In this document: piece after piece, positions 54,687-64,000 of the stretch
How positions within the stretch are numbered: position 1 is the stretch's first letter
Layout: each line of letters starts with the position of its first letter
NCBI GenBank assembly: GCA_029641185.1
Contig: JAPWGK010000028.1
Span: forward strand, 62,001 to 126,000
Direction: 5' to 3'
DNA length: 64,000 bases
Source: Pseudofabraea citricarpa
Lineage: Eukaryota; Ascomycota; Leotiomycetes; Helotiales; Dermateaceae
Program-made: the position numbers and the translations under genes
Notes under the pieces: model-generated
Told to the model about the DNA's origin: nothing
Seen by the model: the letters and a program-made list of their open reading frames with translations, nothing else
Databases searched by the model: none

Positions 54687-56744
54687 ATGCCGTCGCAACG
54701 AACAAAACAACGTCTGGAGTATTGGGGGAAGAAGCTCGAGTGCCCCGTCGACGAGAATGCAAATTACGAAAACACCTACGTATGTCTGGTGTCAATTGGT
54801 AGATCAATGGGTCTTGGAGATATATTGCTGACCTTTCTAGTGGTGCAATCGTGATCTGATCCCGATTCCTGACGACCGCCGCTTGTGGACATGGCAAGGA
54901 TACGCGGGTTACTGGATCATCACAGGTATGAGCATTCTCATCGAGTCGAAAATATCTAGAAACTGACAAAGATATCAAGGCGCCAATAATTCGGCATGGA
55001 CAGCGGGGTCGACGCTTCTCGCTCTTGGTTTGAGCGTTGCTCAGTCGATGGGTGTTATTGTTGGGGCTTCGTTACTGATCTCCCTCATTGCGGTTGTGGC
55101 CGGATGGATGGGATCGCACGACTATCTAGGATTCACCGTCATGTCAAGAGCGTGAGTTGAGAAGTGTTGCGGCTAAGCATTGGGGCTAATTGGATCAGGT
55201 CCTGGGGCATGCTCGGGGGTTTCTGGCCTGTTCTGAACAGAATCATGACTGCGTGTATCTGGGTATGCAAGCAAGAGCCAATGTTTCTCAAACTCAGATG
55301 CTAACAGGGAATAGATGGGCATCCAGACATATTGGGGAGGACAAGCTGTCAAAATCATACTTGGTGCCGTTATTGGCCCAAAGTACGCCTTTATGACAAA
55401 CACGCTCCCCTTGTCTGCCAATGTCGATACCTGTAGCTTGGTCAGCTTCTTCATCTTCCTGATCATATATGCTCCAATGCTCCTGATTGCTCCAGAGAAG
55501 CTCCAGACGCCCCTACGAGTACGTAATAATATGGACTAGATAGAAAGTTGCAACTGACGAGATTTCAGGTCGCTTTTGCCATGATTGTTGCCAACATTTT
55601 TGGAATGCTTATTTGGGCTGTCCGAACTGCTGGTGGTGCTGGTTCCTTGATGAGCACGGGACCAACCGCATCTGGAAGCACATTGAGTTGGAATACGGTG
55701 TATGGGATCCAGATTATTCTCGGACTCTGGAGTGGTGGGATTGTTGGGCAATCAGGTTCGCAGTTTGAAGTTGATATCTGGAGATTTCGGCTAATGTTAA
55801 ACCAGACTGGACTCGTTATGCAAAGACTCAAAATGCATCGATATTTGGCCAGGGAGTTACAGCACCGCTGACCATCATTCTGACGGCCCTCTGTGGCTTG
55901 ATAATAACCTCAGCGTCTTATGAGATCTACGGCGAATACTTCTGGAACCCATTCGAACTCCTTCTGCATATCCAGAAAGTCAGCATGACGCCCGCAGCTC
56001 GCGCGGGTACCTTTTTCTCGGGCCTCGCCTTCCTCGCTTCCCAGCTCGCTCTCTGCATCGTGCTCAACGGCATCTCGACCGGAATGGACATGGCGGCTCT
56101 GTGTCCACGCTGGATCAACATCCGTCGCGGATGTGTCATCCTCACCGTCATCGCCGTGGCAGTCTGTCCCTGGAATTACGTCAATGACGCAACGACCTTC
56201 ATCACGGTTCTCTCGGGCTGGTCCATTTTCCTCTCGGGCATGACCGGTATCCTCGTCAGCGATTACTTCTTCGTGCGCAAGAGACAGTTACATGTCGGGG
56301 ACATGTATCTCGGGAACAGCTCGTCGGCGTATTGGTACACGTACGGATTCAACTGGCGAGCCATTGTGGCATGGGCCATGAGTATCTGGCCTCTCCTGCG
56401 TAAGTCTGCTCCCAACCCATTCATTCGTCCATTCATTCCTGTCTCTTTCCTAACGTGCCATCGTGCAAATAGCCGGTTTCGTCCGCCGCGTCCAGGAAAA
56501 GGCAAACGGCAACGGCTGGGACCACGCGTACGACCTGAGTTATTTCTTCGGCTTCTTCGTCGCCGTCCTCGTCCATTGGGCTCTGCATGCCATCTTCCCT
56601 GCTAAGAAGCAGACGGGCTCCTCGCCTTTCGTCATGGAGCTCCATCGCAGTCACGACATCACCGACCAGCACCCACGAGCCGACTATGAAGATACTTCGA
56701 GCCACGAAGATGTGGCTGTCGTCGGGAACGAGAAAAACGTCTGA
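54687..56744 (+). CDS. NCS1-family nucleobase/cofactor permease (Fur-type)
   Basis: Eight exons (54687-54779, 54841-54925, 54980-55151, 55199-55262, 55315-55518, 55569-55755, 55806-56399, 56473-56744) give 556 aa with about twelve membrane spans. NCS1 marks: NRDLIPIPDDRRLWTWQGYA before TM1, WIITGANNSAWTAGSTLLAL, ASWGMLGGFWPVLNRIMTAC, WMGIQTYWGGQAV, VGQSDWTRYAK, NGISTGMDMAALCPRWINIR and GILVSDYFFVRKRQLHV. Such fungal carriers bring in uracil, thymine-related bases, allantoin, cytosine/purines or vitamins by H+ symport; the Fur-like spacing fits uracil/allantoin/uridine-type members. The acidic C-terminal tail fits regulated turnover. It is divergent from the thymine-7-hydroxylase-like gene. 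Plasma membrane. Confidence 0.93.
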
Positions 56745-58181
56745 TCTGTAGAAAGGTGTTTTGCTTCTGGAGCAGCTTTCGAGTGCCCAATTTATCTTCT
56801 TGGGTGTCTGTTTGGAATCACGTTAGATAGCACGGCTTGCTTAAAATAATCCTTGATAGTATCTTTAAATCATAGAGTTTATCTTCTCTTTTTAATTCTT
56901 CATATAAGCCATAACTTAGGAGCACGATTTGTAATGTTCGTTTTAGCATGGCCGAGATAAAAAGAGGAAATACCCCCGAGCAGTTCTCAAAATCCGATTT
57001 AGGGTCCTGTTGCGAATCGATTTTGAGAAAGGAAGGAACCCGCCAATCTTTCCATTGCCACATTTCCCCCGAGGAATTGTGTCTTTCGTGTGAGCTGGAG
57101 AGGAGATGGGCACAATAAACAAACCCGACCCGCAGAACCGGAACCTCAAATCATAGATGACCGTAGCATATAGTTCTCACCAGCTGATGCCTTTCTCTGT
57201 CTCTCCCTTTTTTTGTTTCTTCCCACACGTTTCTCATCTCTGAAAGATCTGTTTGGAGAGAAGTCACATGTTCGCTAAATCCAGCACCGCCCCCCCTTTT
57301 CTTCAAATTTCTTTTTTACGTAGCGGTCACCTACCAATCTCGACGGAAAACCCGGGCTAATAAATACAAGACGCACGTATGCATCTTTAGATTGCGCCTA
57401 TTGTGATAGAACATATCTATACCAATTTGAAATAGCGAGATCACTCATTTGAAATATGCTGCTTGGTGCTGTGTCGCTTAAATCGCTCGCTCTCGCTTAT
57501 TTGTATGGCCGAGTTAAGTCGTATTAGGCAATGTGTTTATGCGGTTGCGCCAGTGGTGTTTAAATTGTGGTGAATTGAGGATTACGGCTGCGCACCGTGG
57601 AGTTTACAGAGCGGGGGGTTCGATTCACCGTGGGAATTGCCACGACAAGAGCACAACAAATCACATCTCAAGGGACACTGAAGCCGGCACAGATGGAAGG
57701 GTGCATGATATCGCGGGCACAGGCCAAGCAGAGGCACAGTCACAGGAATCACATCAGTTGAGCACGGAGAGATAGAGCTATTGCGGAAGTGGAGAGGGGA
57801 TTTGAATTTTCCTAGCGGGGAGATGAGAGGGGAGAGATATGTGCTCTGTTCCAAGTAGCTGCACTAATGCTGTGCGCCTGAACCCATGCAAAGAAAACGA
57901 AATTTATGCCCAAGAGCCGTGTCCCATTGTGCGCGAGTTCGAGCTCTAAAGCGAGCGCTCAATGCTCCGAGGCCAGCGCGTCCGAAGACCGCTGACCCAG
58001 GTCGAAGATTGAAAAATTGAGAGGTTGACGGTTGTTCTATGTGTCCAGTTAGCTATGAGACTTCTGCAATGCTGAGTAGAATGAGACACTTACGAGATGC
58101 TCTGATGTCTCGTTGAAAAGGACGGGGTTGATGCCTCCTGGCAGTCATGCCTTGCCCTCAGCTCGAGTTTCCGGCGCTGTT
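56745..58181. other. Intergenic region
   Basis: 1.4 kb between the NCS1 permease (+) and the first small membrane-protein gene (-). It contains a tRNA-like GGTTCGATTC string near 57617 that does not fold as a T-arm. Sequence from about 58020 on is homologous to 59380 onwards, the start of the tandem duplication. Confidence 0.45.
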
Positions 58182-58543
58182 CTAAAGACTGCAATTAGCA
58201 TGTAGTCATCATTTTGGAGAAGGTATGAAATTTCTTACTTAGGCTGTTCTTTAACTCTGCAGTGCGCACAATTCTTTGCCATGGCGACCATGAAATCTTG
58301 GTCGTTTTTCCGAATCTCGGCGTACAGCCAGGCGAAGGGTAGACAACAGAGGACAAAGAACTTTGTTGGTCTAAGATTCTCGAGAGAATCAATGATACCC
58401 GGGATTGATTCCATAGCGAATTGATATTGAATTAGATTCAATATAGCAGGTAGATTCAAGAAGTTGTAGAGGCAGGTAAGAGGGGCTCGAAAGAGGAGGT
58501 GGTCCGAGGCCACAGGCCACACGCGAGAGTAATGGCTTCCCAT
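58182..58543 (-). CDS. Small membrane protein, shorter member of the duplicated pair
   Basis: Two exons, 58543-58239 and 58188-58182, predict 103 aa. No known family is recognised. It has a hydrophobic segment, PTKFFVLCCLPFAWLYAEI (about residues 60-78), after a weaker one (LYNFLNLPAILNLIQYQF), and a Cys-rich end (NCAHCRVKEQP). The start and intron position match the neighbour at 59523-60080: the ATG lies 39 bp from the conserved promoter block (42 bp there), and both have a phase-2 intron of 48-50 nt just before the stop. The central helical part of the neighbour is missing, so this may be a decayed or rapidly changing copy. Whether it is translated is unproven. Confidence 0.42.
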
Positions 58544-58581
58544 CGTCAGGCCGATATCAAGGCTCCGCTTCAAACAATAAG

Positions 58582-58665
58582 GCCGTCGAACGTGGTGAAG
58601 TTTTGTAACAGGTGGTTGTGATGAAAACAAAGGAAAGCTCTCTGGCTTCAGCGGCTGCTTTATAC
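58582..58665 (-). promoter_or_regulatory. Conserved promoter block, copy 1 (TATA box)
   Basis: Read on the minus strand it holds GTATAAAGC (58657-58665), GAGCTTTCCTTTG and TTCACCACGTTCGACGGC, in the same order as copy 2. It is better conserved between the copies than the coding parts are. Confidence 0.6.
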
Positions 58666-58911
58666 ATCTTCATGCCTGATATTGGACAATTGTCGCCTGG
58701 CGTAGATTTTTGATAGCTCTATCGACACGAACGCTTCTTATATGCACACGGTATCGTATGTCAAGGACTGATTACCTAGTAGGTTTCTTCGTCTGGAGTG
58801 CTTCTACTTGGGCATTGGCCAAAGCCTGACAGCTCAGCTACTTTATTGCTAATCTATAGATATAGGTTGAGAACAAAATAGTTGATACTCTTCTACTTCT
58901 CCGCAGAGAAC

Positions 58912-59222
58912 CAGCGGCAGACGAATTACTTCTCCATGCAGTATACAAATTACCGGTCTTCAATCATCAAGATCGAACACAAAGACTTCGAGGAACCACA
59001 GCGCCGAGATCTCTTTCAATGAACGAAATATAATTCAATGGCTGGAAGCCGATGTTTTTGAGCTCCAGCCAGCAGCAGCCGAATCACTTCTATACAGCAT
59101 ACAATTTACAGGTTTCTGATTGTCACGATCAAACACAAGGACCTTAAAGAATGAGGGCACTAGGCTCTCTTTCAAGAAATAGAATGCCATTCAACACATG
59201 GAGGCCGGTAGTATTGAACTCC
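58912..59222. repeat. 158-bp tandem repeat, two diverged copies
   Basis: Copy A is at about 58912-59066 and copy B at about 59071-59222. Matching blocks include CGAATTACTTCT / CGAATCACTTCT, AAGATCGAACACAA / ACGATCAAACACAA, CTCTCTTTCAA and GGAAGCCGATGTTTTTGAGC / GGAGGCCGGTAGTATTGAAC. Confidence 0.75.
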
Positions 59223-59522
59223 TACCGCCTACGGTACTAGCTATGAGTCTCTGCCCGGAAAGTTGTTGCAAGACCCAGAGGCCAGTAAGACCAATGAGAG
59301 TAACGTATCGTTCCATCGTGCCATCAAATGTAATAGACTAGCCCATGCCGAAGATTGTCGTGTCGAATGATTGAGAGATGTCCTATATCCCAAAGTTAGC
59401 TACGAGACCACTCTATCGCGGAATGGAGTCAGACTCTTACGAGGTAGGAAGTTGGATCGAGATAGGAGAATCACGTCCAGTGTGCACTCTAATGGCACCG
59501 CCTGATATGGGGCATTCTGGTA

Positions 59523-60080
59523 TCAGCCAGAATGTTCTTGTCTGGAGACTCTGCGATTAGCATCTGATCGCCATTTGAAGAAGATGCAGGTTTGTTACCG
59601 TGTGAGCTCCAAACGTCTGGGTGGTACACCCAAGGGCTTGTCGAAGTGTTTGTCGAGCGCTTTACTCAAGAGATACGCTCCCGCACAAAGAAACGCAAGT
59701 GCCAGAGTAGTAAAGGCAAGCAATGACAATTTGTCTAGCTTATTCGATAGCTCGACCAATGAATCAAGAAGTTCGAACATCGGCTTGACTTTTTCGACAA
59801 ATGGCTTGATTCCATCAACCATAGGGTTTAGAACTTCGACAATAAGCTTCACAGCTTCGGCGCCAGCCTTGATAACTTCAAGGAGAGCTATTGTTGATTC
59901 TACGATAGCTTGCATCGTTATCAACAGCAAAGATGCCGAGAATTTGGTGAATATTCGGATAATTTCGAAAGGAGTGTAGATGAATGTAAGAAGAACTTGG
60001 AAGATGCGTTCGCCTGAAATAGTACTGTTACCACGTAGAGCCTCGGCGTCAGGCCAACATTGTGCGAGCTGGGTTGCCAT
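59523..60080 (-). CDS. Small membrane protein, longer member of the duplicated pair
   Basis: Two exons, 60080-59599 and 59550-59523 (intron GTAACA to CGCAG, 48 nt), predict 169 aa; without splicing it would stop at 161 aa. No known family is recognised. By eye: a hydrophobic stretch at about 27-60 (IFQVLLTFIYTPFEIIRIF onward), a long amphipathic helix with heptad-like hydrophobics (IKAGAEAVKLIVEVLNPMVD, FVEKVKPMFELLDSLVELSN), and a C-terminal membrane span LSLLAFTTLALAFLCAGAYL before a basic tail. This could be a tail-anchored helical membrane protein. It shares the WP motif near residue 10, the promoter block and the intron position with the gene at 58182-58543. Confidence 0.55.
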
Positions 60081-60853
60081 TGTGATTGAATTATCAGGAC
60101 AAAACTTTGCGAGAAAAGAAAGCCGTCAAACGTGGTGAATGTTTATTGAGACAGTTATGCTGAAAGCAAAGGAAAGCTCCTAGCTTTAGCGACAGCTTTA
60201 AACTTCTTAATATTCTCGCTTCGTGGGCATGCTGTATGTAAGCACGATAATATTTGTTGGAGACACGGCTCTGCCATTCAAAGACTCTACAGGTGAAGTA
60301 ATTCTACTTGGTCATTACTCGAAGGTGGGCAGCTGCATCATGACTGAATAATGAACATAGGCTGATGACCCATTACTCTATCTAGCGACGAATCCCACCC
60401 ATCAAGCTGCCCGATTGAGTACGGCAGAGCGCCCCAGGACCTACTTTACAGTACCAGGATACCTAATTAGGCTGCCAATAGCTTTACGGACAAGTATGGC
60501 TTGCTCAATCAGAGAGTAGAACACACCGGAGCGAAAACACACTACAAAACAGAAGCACTTGACGCACGAGCAACAGAGCATCACACAAAGGCAGACAAAA
60601 GGTTGTATCAGCCAACCTGGAACCACACATAAGCCTACTCTTAAACAAATCCTGCATAGGATTCGTCGCAACGGTTGAGCTGATCGCACATGGTAGGGTC
60701 TCTGCCTAGCCAAGAGATACTGTGGATTTGGTGAAGCGACGTTGATTGGGGGCTGAGAATGGAAGAAATAATATTAAGAATCTGCACCTAAGCTACAAGT
60801 TATACTCTTTGTGGCTTCCTTTGGATAGGCATCGGAACGCCTTCCATTGGAGC
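60081..60853. other. Intergenic region
   Basis: 773 bp between the small-protein start (-) and the 3' end of the second DAL81-like gene (-). Homology to the other unit extends to about 60345; beyond that nothing is recognised. Confidence 0.45.
60122..60203 (-). promoter_or_regulatory. Conserved promoter block, copy 2
   Basis: On the minus strand it holds GTTTAAAGC (60195-60203), GAGCTTTCCTTTG and TTCACCACGTTTGACGGC, matching copy 1 in order and spacing. It lies 42 bp upstream of the ATG. Confidence 0.6.
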
Positions 60854-63165
60854 TCAGAACTCAGCAAGGGCATTTCGGCTCTCGTCAAACTCCTGCACAA
60901 TTCTGCGGTCATTGAGCAGGTCTTCTACTCCTTGCATGTTTTCAAATGTATAGTTGAAATTCTCAGTTGAGCAATTATGGTTGATGCTTGGGTTCATCCA
61001 TTGGTCTGGCATGCTGAAATCTGCCCAAGGCAGCAATGCTTGCGTTTCCAAATCCGAGGCGCTGTTGAATATTGTCAATTCATACGCATTTGATGGATTT
61101 TCTATGTTCGGAATACTGTAAGGGTTGCTTGAAGATTGATTAGGGGATTCGGTTTCGCCTTCGCTATTATCATTGTCGCTACCATCGTCTTGGTCTCGTT
61201 TATTCTCTCTTCTGTCCTTCGCTGTTGCTGGGTTCACACTTGGCTGTCTGCCTTCTCTCAAAAATACAGCACTCGCATCAAGCATGCCGACTGTGAACTT
61301 CATAAACTCGGCTGCCTTGCTGCTAACCCTCAGAGTCCACCTATATTCTGCCAGCTGGGAGCGGTAAAACTCGCATTCTTCTCTGTTATCGCTGGTGGCC
61401 CAGAGGATACTGCCGAATGTTGCAACGATTGCTAAGTTGACCTTGGAGGCGAAGTACCAGAAACTTTGCAGATGAGCTGGCTCCAACTTTTTGACGAATT
61501 CGATGGCAGATACAAATCTCATCTTGGCTGCTGCTCGTGTAATTGATCGTAGGTTCTTGTCGGGGGTTGACGTATCGAATCGGATGATTGCTCGGTGCAG
61601 AGTCATTTCTGCTGCAAAATAAGCGAGGTGAAGATACCCTTCTCCAAATTAGCTATTATTGAGAACGAAGAGAATTTGATATTTACCTGTTGATGATAGT
61701 TTCCGGGCTCTTGTTTCGGCTATTGCTAGACACGTTGGTAAAGTGGAATACCAATTCTTCAACCGAAGCTGTAAAGGCTTTGCTCTATCTAGCGTTATCA
61801 TCAACGCGTTATTATCTTCATTCTCCACTTCCATTGTAGCTTTAAGAGTGAAAAACGTGTCAAGAATATCTGCCAAGATCTCCGTCAGAGATATCATATG
61901 GGTGAATGAGAGCCTTCCCTTTTCAACTTCTGAACTGCCTTCCTCTTCATCGTCATCGTCCGCCGTTTCTGGGAAGTCTTTTATATCGACAGGTCTAACG
62001 GCCCAGTTATCTCGTAGAATATGCGATGGACGGCCATGTATCAGCGCTCCCCATTTATCCTGCATGAATAATGCCCAACCAAGTCTTCTCCGCAATCCTC
62101 TTTCCCATTCTGGTATTTTCCATTTCGAGCAGTCAAGATGAAGACCGAGATTCTGTCCGACAGCAACTAGCTGGCCCGTTAAAGCCCAGGAATCCCCATC
62201 TGGACACTGTAGCAGCAATAATCCCGCCTGGACAGTCGAAAGTTTTGGCCGATTTAGGACATCGCTCATCATCTTTGGGACCAACTTCTCCAGGTTCCAG
62301 ACATCAGGCTTGGGAAGACTGACAAGTTCGGGGCTATAGGACCACCAGTTCAAAGCGAGAATATATACAGCAGCAAGAACTGGAGGCGTAAATTCTCTGT
62401 ATGTGCGATTGTATTTCTCGAGAAACACTTTCTTGTGGAGAATGGGAAAACTGGGATGGATAATCCGAAAGTACAGATCAACCAAGGATCTTCCATGGGG
62501 TTGCACAAGATTCTCAACGGCGTCAAGATTTGCAAGTTCCTCGTCTATCTCGGCTTGCATCTCAGCCTTCATAAGAAAATGTGTTTTCTGACTAACTCGA
62601 CGGAGCGTTCCTGGGACTCCTACTGACTCTCCTCGGCCATCAAAGGGAGAAAGATTAATCAACCGAGTATCATATTCGGTAGTCGAACCTAGATACTGGC
62701 CATGCTGACGATTCTGAAGGCCAAGCGTCTTTTTTAAAAGAGATCCTGGGAGATTCGTGTAATCGACGATTGGCCGCTTTCCACGTGAACTTACTAAGAA
62801 TCATTCAGTACAGCTATATAGATTGAAGATTTCCCTGCTCACTCTTTTCTATTCCAGGAGATCTTTATAGATGGGATTTTATCAGCGACATGTCTACAAA
62901 GGAATTGCTCATATGCTCACCCTGGTTTCGTTATGTCCGGATTACTCGTCTCAGTGTCAAGTTTCCTTCGTTTCCTCCGCTGAGGAGTCTCGACAAAGGT
63001 GCACTCTTCGGATCGTGATTGACATGTTATACAAGTAGCAGAATCTTGCAGCATAATGCAACGGCTCTTCCGTCGCCTGCAAGAATCACATGGCCGATCT
63101 TTACGAGCCCATGTACTCCCGTTTGCTGCCTTTGGAAGGCCTTCATTTACTGATTGTTCGGCCAT
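60854..63165 (-). CDS. DAL81/TamA-like Zn2Cys6 transcriptional co-activator
   Basis: Three exons (63165-62921, 62789-61687, 61638-60854) give 710 aa. The zinc cluster is Cys26, Cys29, Cys36, Cys45, Cys48, Cys55 in the family context WARKDRPCDSCRRRKSRC, then ECTFVETPQRRKRRK. After intron 1 comes the family block DYTNLPGSLLKKTLGLQNR, then the middle region LVDLYFRIIHPSFPILHKKV, PKLSTVQAGLLLLQCPDGDS, GYLHLAYFAAEMTLHRAIIR and FWYFASKVNLAIVATFGSIL. The tail is acidic and Ser/Asn-rich. Yeast Dal81 and Aspergillus TamA are co-activators of nitrogen-source genes (ureides, GABA, urea). The intron 1 acceptor (TTAGTAAG|T) is the only one giving the family frame. This is a better match to TamA than the paralog at 50519. 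Confidence 0.9.
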
Positions 63166-64000
63166 TCCAGCGCAGTTCTAGCTAGCAGAGTGGGTCTGGG
63201 CTGCTCCTGGCCGGCAAATTCGATCGAGAGTGAGGATGGAAGCGATAAGAGGTTAATTGAACGTGATGTTGGTCCTGACAAATCACGTGTAAATAAATGA
63301 CTGGGTCGGCGATAAATTCCGGCGCTAATGAAAGCCTATCTCTTGGCCTTGCTCTTTCTTTTTCTTTTTTCTGCTTGATAGAAGCAAGTATATCTCTATT
63401 GCAAGAAAATTAGCTTTTCTAGTTGCACATTCTAACTATCTCTCATATCTTGTTTGGACTCATGTATCTCTATAATTCCTGTCTTGACTTAATATTTCAC
63501 ATTATAAAGCTTTTCTAATACCTCATTTACTGCTTTTTGTCTTGTCTCTTGTTGAGGCGTTGATTTACTCCGAATCTCTAACTTTGAATCAAGAGAAACA
63601 GAATGTGAAAGACTATTTCTTGAAGTAATCTGACGCCCTACATAATTATCAACATCAATCAAGGATCTATATACTTTCTATCTTTCATGCTATGTCCTGA
63701 CTCGATGATGCTGTATTGTTAGTTTATGACGCATTGTGTATGATGTACCCTAGGCCCAAAGCAGTTTCCCGGAAGATGATCCTATGTTATCACAATTAGC
63801 CACAGCGATTTGATATCCTCCATAGACCTGTCGATTATATTGTAGTTTATCAAAGAACATAGGTAAGTCATAGTCAAGCTCTCGTCTTCACCGAGGGAAG
63901 GTTTGATTAAAATTTTCAACTTCATTGACATTTATATTTCTATCAATTACCTTGTGCAGTGCTAAAATGGATGCCCTCGTGGTTCCAGGGTGCAGACAAA
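63166..64000. other. Right-edge intergenic region
   Basis: 835 bp upstream of the second DAL81-like gene. AT-rich, with no coding signal until an ATG at about 63967 (MDALVVPGC), too close to the edge to judge. Confidence 0.45.

Larger units (their letters stand above)
58544..59522. other. Intergenic region within the duplication
   Basis: 979 bp between the two small-protein genes. It holds promoter block copy 1, a 158-bp tandem repeat (58912-59222) and the 3' flank of the second gene. No other gene. Confidence 0.5.
58020..60345. repeat. Tandem segmental duplication (two units of about 0.8-1.0 kb)
   Basis: Four separate blocks repeat in the same order: 58047 (GTTAGCTATGAGAC) with 59393 (GTTAGCTACGAGAC); the intron/3' block 58185-58240 with 59546-59600 (both ATTAGCAT near the acceptor); the promoter block 58582-58665 with 60122-60203; and 58800-58840 with 60300-60340 (TTCTACTTGG). 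Each unit carries one minus-strand small-protein gene. The copies are strongly diverged except in the promoter block. Confidence 0.7.

Noticed and set aside
57560..57640. tRNA-like GGTTCGATTC string
   Set aside because: The flanking bases do not form a five-pair T stem, and no D arm, anticodon stem or acceptor stem fits.
63967..64000. ATG followed by DALVVPGCRQ at the right edge
   Set aside because: Only about 11 codons are visible, so a gene cannot be supported.
1..64000. CRISPR array, rRNA operon or bacterial-style operons
   Set aside because: No short regularly spaced repeat-spacer array, no rRNA core sequence, and every gene fits fungal spliced structure.

Overview
The window is nuclear DNA from a filamentous ascomycete (Pezizomycotina). 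The evidence is short phase-varied introns (about 44-55 nt, GTAAGT/GTATGT donors, CTAAC/CTGAC branch sites), four Zn2Cys6 regulators, a Clr5-domain protein, and fungal families such as PL4 rhamnogalacturonan lyase, GH64 glucanase and a DUF4470/MYND protein. The plant-wall enzyme suggests a plant-associated or saprotrophic lifestyle. A finer placement (Leotiomycetes, for example) is only a guess. All splice models were made by eye from donor, acceptor and frame. Each complete model gives an uninterrupted frame whose length divides by three.

Layout. 0-9 kb: 5' end of a MYND/DUF4470 gene (-), a PLP aminotransferase (+), an NmrA-like oxidoreductase (-) and a secreted rhamnogalacturonan lyase (-). 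9-16 kb: a Ca2+/H+ exchanger with a large acidic loop (-) and a pentapeptide-repeat/F-box-like protein (+). 17-26 kb: copper amine oxidase (-), an AT-rich element with inverted repeats, an ACT-family permease (+) and a Zn2Cys6 regulator (-), a possible amine-use neighbourhood. 26-35 kb: GH64 glucanase (-), Clr5 protein (+), mitochondrial D-lactate dehydrogenase (+) and a Zn2Cys6 regulator (+). 36-39.5 kb: cysteine dioxygenase (-) and sulfite oxidase (+) in divergent orientation, two steps of cysteine sulfur oxidation. 40-48 kb: SPRY protein (-), amidase (+), an unusual intergenic repeat field, an MBL-fold protein (+) and a DUF1264 protein (-). 50.5-56.7 kb: a compact trio of DAL81/TamA-like regulator (+), thymine-7-hydroxylase-like 2-oxoglutarate oxygenase (-) and NCS1 nucleobase permease (+). 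58-60.3 kb: two tandemly duplicated genes for small unknown membrane proteins (-). 60.8-63.2 kb: a second DAL81/TamA-like regulator (-).

The strongest biological signals are the putative nucleobase-use cluster at 50.5-56.7 kb, the cysteine dioxygenase/sulfite oxidase pair, the duplicated small-membrane-protein locus with a conserved TATA-containing promoter, and the dispersed repeat field at 44.3-45.0 kb. No CRISPR array, rRNA or convincing tRNA gene was seen.
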